From NCBI GenBank assembly GCA_946803715.1, contig CAMPET010000153.1, positions 61,785 to 125,784 on the forward strand: a stretch of DNA of 64,000 bases. The letters run 5' to 3'. How positions within the stretch are numbered: position 1 is the first letter of the stretch; each line of letters starts with the position of its first letter. The position numbers and the translations under genes were made by a program. The notes under the pieces were generated by a model. It saw only the letters and a program-made list of their open reading frames with translations, was not told where the DNA came from and made no database searches. This DNA comes from Beroe ovata (Eukaryota > Ctenophora > Nuda > Beroida > Beroidae). Below, in pieces: positions 1-9,777 of this stretch.

Positions 1-23
1 CCCCCCCTCACTCAAACACTCAC

Positions 24-1195
24 TTTCCCGCGCAGAGATGGTGCGTATCGGGTGACCGGTGACCGAGTAACGCAGTCCCATACACGGACGACAGGATCTT
101 GTGTGCTTCCCTCAGATTATCCTCGTCTTGCGCTTCCCGCAGGATGTCTTCCTTACTTTGTTCACTTAGGGAAATAATGCTGTACTTCCGTTAGGAAACA
201 TAGGAAGAGTGCTTCTCCGACTTGCAAACTCGTTAGGAACCATGTATTGCAGATGATGACAGATGCTGATGAATGATGACTGATGAACAAATGCACTGAG
301 TGATCAGATTCTCCATTGCTACGAGGCCGTAATAAGAGGTTCTGCGCGTTTTTCCGTGATATGATGTGAGATGTGTATCGTTCTTACGCCATCATAGGCT
401 TGGGCTTCTTATTCTCTTCCGCTATGAAGTAGCAGTCGAAGAACTTGAGGGTACAAGCAATCATCTCGTCAACCATGGGTGAGCTGAAAATGGGAGGAAA
501 TGTGAGTTACCAGAGCAGGTAACATGGTATCAGAGCCGATACGATGGTAACAGAGCAGATACCATGGTAACAAAGCAGATACCATGTTAACAAACCGGAT
601 CACACAACTCACTCATAGAGCTCGTAGCACTTTCTCCCTTCAGCTCTCACTTTCGACAACGCAACAGCTGATGATACACAAGTTGTTTTACGATGTTCAA
701 AAGTCGGTTTAATGGGATTTTCATCATCAAATTTCGAGGAAAACGTTTCAAAGTCTTGTTAGGTTTACCTTTCACATCCTGAAGAGTAACATATTTCGGG
801 AGGTTAGTGAAGCGTCTCCGATAGTTGTTAGTGTTGTTACCGATAATACTGCCGCCGCCAGGAAACTGGGTCAGCCTGGTTGGACAGATGCTATTCCAGC
901 GTTAGTGTTTCATAAACACAAGGAAATAAGGGTGATAAGTTGCGCTCCAGCCTTGAATATTTGGTTGGAAATAGGCTGTTCATGATGACGTCCAAACAAA
1001 TACAGAAGAATTTGGGGCAAAGGTTAGGGAAGTCGATTATCGGGGAAAATTTTGCGATAACCTCAAAAGTCTACACTCTACTAAAACGAGTTCCCAATTG
1101 TGAGTTACCTTTCTCGGTCACGTTTCTTGTCTGCCGGTTTCTGTCGGCGCTGTTGTCGAGATCCCAATCCCTCTTGAAAAGCAACATTCGTTCCC
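24..1195 (-). CDS. PPP1R36-like protein, internal exons (partial)
   Basis: Four minus-strand exons at 1195-1109, 890-651, 483-388 and 164-24 join with matching phases (two bases carried at every junction) and GT/AG borders. They give about 190 residues of continuous open frame. The protein has a Lys/Arg-rich stretch, then TLQDVKG, a hydrophobic-basic segment, LKFFDCYFIAEENKK, an acidic helix and finally YGTALLGHRSPDTHHLCAGK at the window edge. The last block (small residues, Gly, then HH and Cys-x-Gly-Lys) reminds me of protein phosphatase 1 regulatory subunit 36, a sperm and cilium-associated PP1 regulator. That name rests on recalled family pattern only. The 5' exons lie above 1195 if present, and the 3' end lies left of the window. 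Splicing is well supported by phase; the identity is tentative. Confidence 0.5.
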
Positions 1196-1994
1196 CTGGG
1201 AATAGATAAGATAAGATAAGCAGTACCGCCCTCATATATTGCAGTGTCGTGACTAATAACCGTAGATCCTAAATCACTAACCCGATTTGATCCAATGTGT
1301 TGGTATCATCTCGCCAAATAAACTTCACCGCGGTTGCTGTAGGTTGCTGGTGCGTTGCTAATCGACTTGTTGTCATGACAACTGCTAAAGCAACACAGAA
1401 GTCAGGTAATTACGACTGGTAATATGCGGTATTGCGGAATGGTCCAGCATAGAAACATTCATTCATTCATGCACAATTGAGTGAAGGTGTGAAAGCGTGG
1501 GAATTTCTCACAAGATGAATGATGGTGATATTCCATGTAGTAATCAAAAGTTTAGGTGATAGTTAACTATCAAGTCAATAAAATGTAGTCAACGTTAAAA
1601 ACAATACGACCGTGTCGAGAGCAATAACTCAAACGTTCAAATCACTGGTCAGAAATGAGAAGTCAGGGCGGAAATCCCGATTTGTTTGTGAAATGTTGGC
1701 AGTGGATAAATATTATATTAGAACAAATGTGACGCGCCGCGCACGCGCGTTCACATTCGGATTTGTTGAGAGCATAACCCCTCAATTCACCACCGCGCGT
1801 TACAAATACGTATACTATGACTGTGACTGCGCCAATCTTGTTTTTTGAGAGACGTCTTTCCAAACATTGGCTTTCCAAACTATGGCTTTAGTCATGATTC
1901 TAAAAGTTGATCGATTCAATTCAGGCACAATGCCAGAGACACTGACACTCTGTTTAAGAGCCATGATCAATATTCGGACAACTACGAGCGAATT
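1196..1994. other. Non-coding stretch with GATAA repeat
   Basis: I see no convincing exon here. A short (GATAA)n run at 1204-1219 resembles the AAGATAAGATAAG tail beside the LINE 3' fragment near 8240. The remainder is unremarkable AT-rich sequence with a GC-rich patch around 1735-1800. Confidence 0.4.
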
Positions 1995-2321
1995 TTAGGC
2001 AGATGAGTCCGATGATAAACTATCGATAACTTTCTTTGAATGTTTCTTTTCACTTTTCGATTTCGAGTGCTTGCTACTCGATTTACCCTCACTCGATTTA
2101 CTCTTGCTACTGGATTTCTTCTTACTTTTCTTTTTCTTCGACGATTTGTGCTTGCTTCTCACAATCTCTTCTTCGGTATCACTACTGAGTTCTGACGAAG
2201 CTTTCCTATTCTTTCTCCGAGATTTAGACTTGGTTTCACCCTCACTTTCGACTTTCGACTTCACTTTCGGTTTCTCTTCATCTGTATCAGCACTCAGCTC
2301 GGAGGAAGATTGTTTCCTCGC
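1995..2321 (-). CDS. Lys/Ser-rich C-terminal exon of an unidentified protein (partial)
   Basis: An open frame runs on the minus strand from the single N at 2322 to a stop at 1995. It encodes about 108 residues made almost only of Ser, Lys, Glu and Asp, with repeated SSELS-DTEEE blocks and KSKKKSSSKSKSS runs, and ends SSDSSA. Such low-complexity basic/acidic Ser-rich tails are common in nuclear and splicing-associated proteins, but the composition is not diagnostic. Two SSEL-S-DT-EE units suggest an internal repeat. The upstream part is lost at the N, which appears to be a contig join. I do not recognise the gene. Confidence 0.45.
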   Translation of the reverse strand, partial: ARKQSSSELSADTDEEKPKVKSKVESEGETKSKSRRKNRKASSELSSDTEEEIVRSKHKSSKKKKSKKKSSSKSKSSEGKSSSKHSKSKSEKKHSKKVIDSLSSDSSA

Positions 2322-2345
2322 NATTTTTTGGTCTGAATATTTTAA

Positions 2346-2402
2346 AGTAGTATTTGAGAGTTATTACTAGTCATTACTAGTCATAGTCATTACTAGTCAT
2401 AG
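2346..2402. repeat. Short tandem repeat, ATTACTAGTCAT unit
   Basis: Several imperfect copies of TCATTACTAGTCATAG lie side by side just before the inverted-repeat element at 2530. Confidence 0.7.
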
Positions 2403-2529
2403 ATTCGAGATGAAAACTTAGAAGTTTTAATTCTAGATCGAAATATCTTACTCATTTCCTTGTACATATAACTTACTAATTTGAAATATTCAAAGCTTAT
2501 TTGACCTATACTTTGATTATGAAATGATA

Positions 2530-3330
2530 CCGTAAACTGGGGTAACTTTGGCCGATTTTCAGAATTCAGCGCTTGTGGCGGGAAGGTTTTAAAAGCTTTT
2601 GCCTTTCTGTTTCTTTTATTATAGCTTCTGGCCTAGACACTCGAGGTTTGGCATTGTAGAATGCCCACTCACCCAAATTTGTGTCTCCTACGAGGGCGAG
2701 AAGCTAGTGGCCAAAGTTACCCACGCTTGGGGTAACTTTGGCCACCACTTTTCAGTTACTGCAACTGATAAAAAATTCAACATTGAACAATTTTTATCAA
2801 TGAAAATATGCTAGATATGTTTGGAGGACCTTTTTATTCAACTATAAATGAAATTCAAGCACACAGAGTGTAATCCAATGAGTGGCCAAAGTTACCCCCT
2901 GGCCAAAGTTACCCCATCTTGTGGCCAAAGTTACCCCAAAATGGCCTTTTTTCGGATTCAAACTGGTTTTGCTGAAAATTTTACCCAAATCCATACTTTT
3001 AGTGCTCATATATCTAAAAACGAGACTTTTTTGAATCATTATGAATATAAAGATAAGTGTCACCACTATCAGGTGATTAGATTACAGGGCAATTTTGATT
3101 TACGCTTTTTTTAACAATTTGATTTACTTAGCTTTAAGACCCAACCTCAGAATGGGTGGCTGACTCTAGGTCATGATTTTAGGTCATTTAGGGGGGCTAG
3201 GGTATAGAGAAGCAATTAAAATAACAATTTCGGGGTTAAAGCATATTGTCTTTGTATGAGAAGTGCAAAAATGCGATGACAAAAAAGTGGCCAAAGTTAC
3301 CCCGCCGGCCAAAGTAACCCCAGTTTACGG
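2530..3330. mobile_element. Non-autonomous DNA transposon (MITE-like) with TA target duplication
   Basis: The left end begins CCGTAAACTGGGGTAACTTT and the right end is its reverse complement with one mismatch over about 24 bases. TA flanks both ends (2528-2529 and 3331-3332), as expected for Tc1/mariner-type insertion. The interior contains more copies of the same terminal word GGCCAAAGTTACCCC in both orientations, near 2711, 2729, 2882, 2899, 2920 and 3288. I see no transposase frame longer than about 90 codons, so it would need a transposase supplied in trans. The many internal terminus-like subrepeats are unusual. Confidence 0.8.
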
Positions 3331-3332
3331 TA

Positions 3333-5100
3333 CCATTTCTTGTTCTCTCATACAAAAACTAAGAAGCAGTATATGAATCACACTAATTTTAAGATATCTC
3401 ATCATTTTGACACCTCGTATCAGCCTATGACGAAGGGTTTGTAGCTACTATGTACCTACTATTATAGATGAGTAGATGTTTTATCGTAGTAATTTTGTCC
3501 CCATGTACGGTCGTACGGAAGAATTTTCGCTGATTTCCGATGAAGCTTCGATTTTTAAGTACCATGATAGTCTTGGAGTTTGGCACCTATATATGATTAG
3601 ACTGACGCCATACATATTTTCCTGAACGCTCTCTTGAGTTGAAATCTCGGTTGGACTTCTAAGTGAGTGATTGAGGTTAATCAAGATTACGGTTTTTTAG
3701 GGCTTTTCGCGTAAAGAGATTCTGCTCATTTGCTACAGCAGTTTCCATGCATCAATTTGCACACAATTTTCCGGATGTTTTGGAGTTTTCATGTTGAAAT
3801 CTCCAAATTTTTCTTGTTTCTGTTTTTTTTGTTTATTTTTTGTCTCCATCAATAAAATTTTCCTGCTTTTTTTCTGCCCGATCCTCCTCAATCTTACTTA
3901 AATTCCTCTTTCATTGCTAACAAGGCACAATCACTTTGCCATCCCAAAATAGCATTTTCCACGGCAAAACCCGGAATTTTAATGAGCGTTCAACAAAAAT
4001 CATATTCATGAAGCCTGTGCAATAATCGTGATGAATCCATAAATTGCGAAACCTCCAACTTATGTGCAGTTATGAAGCGCTCATGAATTAAAGATGGAAC
4101 ATTGATTTGTCATCGCGGGATAAATTTTAAAAACATTTCATTGTGGTGCAATATTACGCAGCGATATGCGAGTGGTGCGTGAGTTTTAAACAGGAGCGTT
4201 GGAAATTAACGACAAACATGCGCCAAAGAACATGTATCATCTGCGCTTTTCGAGAACCATAGGTATTCTGGTATTATTCGAAACTTGGGATTTCGTTGAG
4301 TTGGATTTATTTAAGGGCTGTAATAACTTAGTCGTAAGATCTTCAATCTTGAATAATTAATTCAGTGAATTGAGTAATTACTAATTTTCGTCTCTTTCGA
4401 TCACATAATACACGCTCTAATTATGACCATTTCATCCTCATTTCCAAGATGTTGCTACTCTAATTACCACAATTAATTACGACTTATACCGCAATATAAG
4501 ATGCTTATGACCATCGGATTAACTCGCAGCAACTTATAATTACAAAATTGATAATTTTCTCTGTTTACCGAAGTATATACGATTCAGTTGAACTTGCTGC
4601 TCCATCAACCTACCTACAGCGCTAGATTTTTGGCGAAAATATCGTTTCATAGTTTTGATTCAATAAAGAATTGATTCAATGACTTCACTTCATGAAACAT
4701 TCGATTGTTGTTTTACAATCACTAATTTGTTGTCAACAATCCATTTTAACTTCTCAAAGTCATGAAAATTACAACTGCCTTCATAAATCAACATGCTGAG
4801 CGGAATTTTCTCATAACCTTTTAATAACTCACCCCCGAAATTACTTATCAACGTTTAACACACAAATAGCATTGGGTGTTAGGGTGTTGATTTAACATAT
4901 TTATATTAGCGTGTTCACGCCAATAACTCTATGAATATTTAATTAGGATATTTAATATTATTGGTGCGCACGTACGGACGCGATATCAACTTGTAGCTGA
5001 CATGAGCCCGCTTCCTGATTGCAATTTAGGCAATTTTCCTTTTTCTTAACATTGGATTCCGCTTTTTTTCTCTGCATTGCTGTTTATTAGAGTTCTTCAT
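3333..5100. other. AT-rich intergenic sequence
   Basis: I find no exon, RNA gene or clear repeat. The stretch is rich in ATTAATTAC-like words. Confidence 0.4.
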
Positions 5101-5116
5101 TTTTGAAGTCGTTGGA

Positions 5117-5357
5117 TTGTATAAACATGATCATGTGGGATCAACTTTGAAAGATCTTCATTGGCTGCCAGTGAGACAGAGAATCAAGTATGAAGTTTTG
5201 CTGCTGGTTTTCAAATGTCTTAATGGCCAAGGTCCAGACTATCTGTCGGCACTCCTGAACTACTCTAATCATGTATCCACTCACCATGCGCTACTCAAAG
5301 AACCGAAGACTAAGTCAGCATATGGTGATAAATCTTTTGCCAAAACAGGTCCAAAAA
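5117..5357 (+). pseudogene. LINE reverse transcriptase C-terminal fragment (CR1/L2 type)
   Basis: The frame encodes LHWLPVRQRIKYEVLLLVFK followed by CLNG, PDYLSALL and an Ala-Tyr-Gly motif. This is the conserved end of ORF2 in L2/CR1-like non-LTR retrotransposons. Everything upstream (endonuclease, RT catalytic core) is absent and the frame runs into a single N at 5358. It is a 5'-truncated dead copy. Confidence 0.85.
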
Positions 5358-5450
5358 NTCGAGTCGGGTACTTTCGATAGAAATGTGTTGTAAAACAGAG
5401 AAATCATCAGAAAGATTAGTAGAGAAAAGACTGGCGATTCTGCTTACGGG

Positions 5451-5676
5451 GGCAGGACTGTAGGTTGGGGGACTGTAGGTCGGGAGATTTCCACAGAGTG
5501 GACTCTAGGTCGGGGGACTGTAGGTCAGCAGCAGCAGACCAGGACTCTAGGTCGGGAGCTGCGCTAATGAGTCATGGTTTGCTGCTACCGACCTGCAGTC
5601 CCCCGACCTAGAGTCCACTCTGTGGAAATCTCCCGACCTACGGTCCACCGACCTACAGTCCGCCGACCTACAGTCC
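5451..5676. repeat. Long inverted repeat built from GGACTGTAGGTCGG units
   Basis: The left arm (about 5451-5535) carries tandem GGACT(G/C)TAGGTCGG units around GAGATTTCCACAGAGTGGAC. The right arm (about 5582-5676) is its reverse complement, ending in CCGACCTACAGTCC units. The spacer is about 45 bases. The transcript would fold into a long hairpin. No coding capacity is visible; a foldback or MITE-type element is the simplest reading. Confidence 0.8.
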
Positions 5677-6159
5677 TATACCCTCTGCTTACTATGTTTA
5701 AATGAGACTAAAGCTTTTGACAAACAGTAGTTCTACTTACCCGTTTAAATAGAGATGAAGCGAGTCAGATAGTGAGGGTAGAAAAATCCAGCATGTTGAT
5801 GAAAAGGTTGCTACCCAGCTGCTTATGTTGCTGTCACGGTGTACTCCTACCATCTTCTGTGACAACTGAGGGGTCTGTACGGAACCCCACGGTTTTGATT
5901 CCCTGCTCTATACATGCCGCACAACTTGGAATTCGCCAGGCCAGGCACATAACCGAAGTCGATTCTATATGTCTCCTTATCAGGAAATATTCCCTCGTGT
6001 TCGACAACGAGTGCCTACACAGTTCTCCATTACAACGAGTAGATGTTGTATAAACTAGTCTTTATGTGAGAGACGAGGCGGAAGAACCGACCATCAAGTA
6101 CAACTCACCGGACTACGGAATCAATCTGTGATTTGGCATTCTACTTCTGTGGCAACAGT

Positions 6160-6322
6160 GGTCTATGGTGGATCAGGAGGGTCACACAGAATTCTATACC
6201 TGAATAATAGGATTTGACCCTTCTGATCCATGCAGGTGGATCACAGAGTTCACTTTAGGTGACCCTCCTGATCCACGTGCTCTTCTCTGGGGTCAAGTCG
6301 AAATACAACTTGACCCCAGTGT
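6160..6322. repeat. Nested inverted repeats with GATCAGGAGGGTCA arms
   Basis: GTGGATCAGGAGGGTCAC at about 6169 pairs with GTGACCCTCCTGATCCAC at about 6260. A second palindrome follows at 6287-6322, with arms CTGGGGTCAAGT and ACTTGACCCCAG. It looks like a small foldback element; no gene is seen. Confidence 0.6.
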
Positions 6323-6354
6323 TACTTGAGCACTGAGGAGGTGAAATACGGGTG

Positions 6355-6960
6355 AATATGGAGGGGAGAAACTGGATAATGGATGAGGAGAGAAGTCGGG
6401 AGAAGGGTTGACGTACTCACAAGTCGCCGACACTATACACATCACTGATCAGTGGTCCTGGTCCCTGGAATAGTAGTGATGTGTGGAGATTATAGTATGA
6501 TAAGCGACTGATATATCGATCAAAACTCTTTCGAATGTTTGGTCATGACACTGGAAATCAAATATGTGTCACCTCCAAATATTGTTTATGATCAAGATCG
6601 ATATTGGTTACACACATATTTTTAGATAAACAAGCACACATTTTCTATGATATCTCTCACTTGATTGAGATTACCTGCGTTGTAAGTGTCATCAATCTGT
6701 CTTTGCTGGAGAAGCTTTAATTGGGAACAGAGGAGAAGAAATTTGGATGAAGGTGGAGGGGAGAAGCTGGATGAGGTAGGAGAGGAAGTGGGAGAAGTTG
6801 GATAATGGATGAGCCATGAGAAGGGACGGGATTGGGAAGGGAGTAGATGAAGATGCCAGGGAGAAGTAAGATAAACAAGGAATGAGAAGCAGGATCAGAA
6901 GCTGCACCAGGAGGGAGAGAAGAGGCTGGATCAGGAGTGGCATCATAAACCAATGCATCA
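6355..6960. repeat. Purine-rich degenerate repeat (GGGAGAAGCTGGAT)
   Basis: Imperfect copies of GAGGGGAGAAACTGGATAATGGATGAG occur at about 6360 and again at 6755-6820, with GAAGCTGGAT words between. The long minus-strand open frames here are Pro/Ser/Leu low-complexity translations of this purine tract, and I do not regard them as genes. Confidence 0.45.
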
Positions 6961-7600
6961 ACTACCTATTACCAATTCATGGTCATCAGTCAGTCATAAA
7001 CATCTCTGCCTGAAACTACAAATACCCATTTCATTACAAAGAAAGTTGATATCAAAGATGGCCTAAGATACATTGATTCTATGATATTCATCTCCAAATC
7101 CTATCCGGTCCAGGCTCTCTTTATATATCTCTAAATATTGCTGATGAAACATTCATTAATCTCAATTGCAGTGACAAACATAAGGGAACAAGTATGTGAA
7201 AGGCAAAAATCCCTATAAGCATCTCTCCTACAGAATGGAGGTTATCTATGTTTGGGACAATTGATGAAGAGGATGTTGACAAGCTGATGTGGAGAGGGTG
7301 GTAAAGTGGGATGAGGGGTGAAGGTTTACATCATCATATTCATTATTACTGCCTAGTTATTTGTAGACAGTTATACGTAGACAGCCTTAACGAAGGTAAA
7401 TAAGACCTTAAATCAGTGAGAATAAATGTCACTATAAGTTTCAGTGTGAAAAAAAACGCTGTAAAACAGAATTCCAGAGAGTTATCAATCAAAAAGGGCT
7501 GTTTTATCTAATTATGTTGAAGCCATGTTGCAACTCACTCGAATTGACAACTTCATACAAGCAGGGACAGTCAATTCATTCTACAGGATAAACTGCTTCN

Positions 7601-7832
7601 CACAGCCTATCTTATCATCAATTTCTACTATTTTCTCGATACTTGCAGGTATCATCAGTGGGCTTGTAATCCTTCTTTCAACAGCAAGGCAAACCCCATC
7701 TTTAGTCTGCACACCAACTGCAGTTGACCCTAGTTTGATAGCTTCAATGGCATACTCAACTTGGAAGATACGACCCTCTGGTGAGAAAACATTAACACCA
7801 CGATCATACTCAGAACGGCTTTGGAACATAGT
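7601..7832 (-). CDS. PSMA5: Proteasome subunit alpha type-5, N-terminal exon (partial)
   Basis: The frame starts [20 protein letters not shown] and continues through [30 protein letters not shown] and [12 protein letters not shown]. This is the highly conserved N-terminus of the 20S proteasome alpha-5 (zeta) subunit, an alpha-ring component that helps gate the core particle. The YDRG-FSPEGR-FQVEYA signature is typical of alpha subunits. The start is secure because it matches the family N-terminus. After about 76 residues the frame meets the single N at 7600 and the sequence beyond no longer matches the family. The remaining two-thirds is absent from this window, so either a contig join removed it or this is a partial copy. 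Confidence 0.9.
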
Positions 7833-7892
7833 GTAGCTAGAAAAGAATTGAATTAACAGATGATTTGAACTTTTTAACAATTTTGATGGCAT

Positions 7893-7956
7893 ACTGGGCA
7901 TACTCAACTTGGAAGATGCAATACTCTGGTGAGAAAACATTAACACAACAATCTCT
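7893..7956 (-). pseudogene. Duplicated scrap of the PSMA5 first exon
   Basis: On the minus strand this stretch repeats GTGTTAATGTTTTCTCACCAGAG and CATCTTCCAAGTTGAGTATGCC, nearly identical to codons about 11-28 of the neighbouring PSMA5 exon, with small changes. It lies about 60 bases upstream of the PSMA5 start codon, so it would fall in the 5' leader or a promoter-side intron. It has no start codon in the right frame and is too short to function alone. Confidence 0.75.
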
Positions 7957-8089
7957 TTAACCATTACTTAGTATCATTCAACACTCACTCAAAATCTATG
8001 TCTGCAAGAATTCACTAGTAAATAAAATTAGAGTAAGTAAGATTGTTGTCTCAAAAGAATCTTTCCTTTTAGAGTCAAAAGATCTTCAA

Positions 8090-8270
8090 CCCAAGATCTT
8101 CAACCTACTACCAACTCACATCACAACTGCTTCCAATATTGACTCATTCAAAAAACTCCTCTAAATAATCCTGTTTAGATTCAAAAACTGGATAGATGGA
8201 TATTTGACTGACTAATTATTTTTAGCCGTCTGTGCTTTCATAAGATAAGATAAGACAAGAGAGAATATCA
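8090..8270 (+). mobile_element. LINE 3'-end fragment with GATAA tail
   Basis: The plus frame reads NLLPTHITTASNIDSFKKLL then a stop. This is the usual last line of CR1/L2-like ORF2 proteins (a leucine-proline start, then SFK). About 70 bases on it ends in AAGATAAGATAAGACAAGA, a simple repeat likely to be the element tail. It is severely 5'-truncated. Confidence 0.6.
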
Positions 8271-8519
8271 CTTTTTACTTTCCATACCAGTTTCCTCATT
8301 CCTGGGCCTGGTCACCAATCAGATAAAAGATGTGAATGGCAAGAATAAATAAAAGATATGATTGTTAGAATTGCTTTGTTGTCTTCCTAGGTTTCCTTAT
8401 GATTCAACACTGCTGAGCATAAGCTTTGTACTCATGCTGAGTATTAAGCTTTGTACTGAGCTTCGATATAACGCCGCATCTGCAGTGACACAGCTTGCAT
8501 TTGCATGAGCGGCCGTGAC

Positions 8520-8945
8520 GTGTGCACACTGCACAAGTTGCGCGCATTTGCCAGATGTTATATGTTCACGGTTTCTTGCGCGCGGCACCTTCATCGATGA
8601 ATGCGCGCTGCAGCTAATCATGTTAGTGTTACTCTAGCTCTGTGAACTGGAAAGTCCAAACCGCGGAGCTGGAGGGGCTTGTCAGATGTTACCAGCTGAC
8701 CTGTTTCTCGCGCGCGAGCGCACCAATTCGATCGAAGGCCGAAACATTTCGGCCTTCGATGAAGGCGCGCGCGAAAAACAGAGGTCAGATAAAATCTGAC
8801 AAGGCCAAGGAGGGGCTACGCAGTGCGCGCGGATCGTATTTGGGTCACACTGCGCCGCGCGGGAACAATTTGCGTTGTCGATCGATGATATGTAGATCAT
8901 TGCCGGATGTTATTTGTCCACTGTTTCTTGCGCGCGGCGCANAGA
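8520..8945. repeat. GC-rich hairpin repeat family, copy 1
   Basis: The region contains repeated words TGTTATNTGTTCACNGTTTCTTGCGCGCGGC and a perfect palindrome at 8731-8760 (14-base arms ATCGAAGGCCGAAA around CA). It also carries GCGCGCGAAAAACAGAGGTCAGAT. The same words recur at 38228-38540 and 57409-57965, and looser GCGCGC-rich relatives at 16598, 46305 and 50380. Copy 1 ends at a single N (8942). It is a dispersed family, probably a MITE or foldback element; no coding frame is credible. Confidence 0.65.
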
Positions 8946-9777
8946 CCTCTCATAGAAATATCAAATAGTCATGATATGCATAAGGAGTGCAATGAAACCC
9001 AAGATCACTACCAGTTTCTGGCTGGGTTTATGGGCAGAAGAGAATGAGATTGATTGCAACACCCATCAGCATCCACCATTATTGTTGGTTGTTCTCCTTC
9101 AATATCAAGAGTAAACATGAAGCCATTTACTCTTTACATTAACTCTTCTGGAGTGGTTGCAGTTACTCAAGATTCTCTTCTGAATTCATACCAGCAGATA
9201 GTCCTATACCCCCTTGTTTCATTTAATAATAATAATGATAATAATAATTTAAATTTTTATATTATAGTGGCACATCAACTTAAATGATTACACAGCTGTG
9301 CTACGAAACAAACTAAAAACTGAATTAAAACAGTGCAGAAAATAATAATTTAAAAGTCCACCTTTCAGGTATTTACCTTTGGACACCATCATACATATGA
9401 AAATTGTCTTTGAACAAATATAACAAATAAATAAATAAATTATTCTACAGGATTATATACCAGATATAATCTGCTCCTTTTTGTGAGCTCTACGGACAAC
9501 TCTTGACTACAAATTTCTAATTACTTTGTAACTTGAATTTATCTCTGAAAATAAAGTTTAATTGATGGTTGAATAAATTAACTGAAATACAGTAACGAAA
9601 TGTCAAAAAGATAAAGTACCCTCAAAACTGGTACATACTGTAAATTTTAAATTGAAAGTTCTCGTGCGTCATAAAAGTTATGTACAACATAAAAACAATG
9701 TAAAAACAACTTATATATAAATAACCTAAAATCAACCTACTTAAAAATCGCAAATATCTTGCAATATGCTCAAAAGT

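Noticed and set aside
6692-6961. Pro/Leu/Ser-rich minus-strand frames
   Set aside because: Two overlapping frames are open because the region is a purine-rich degenerate repeat.
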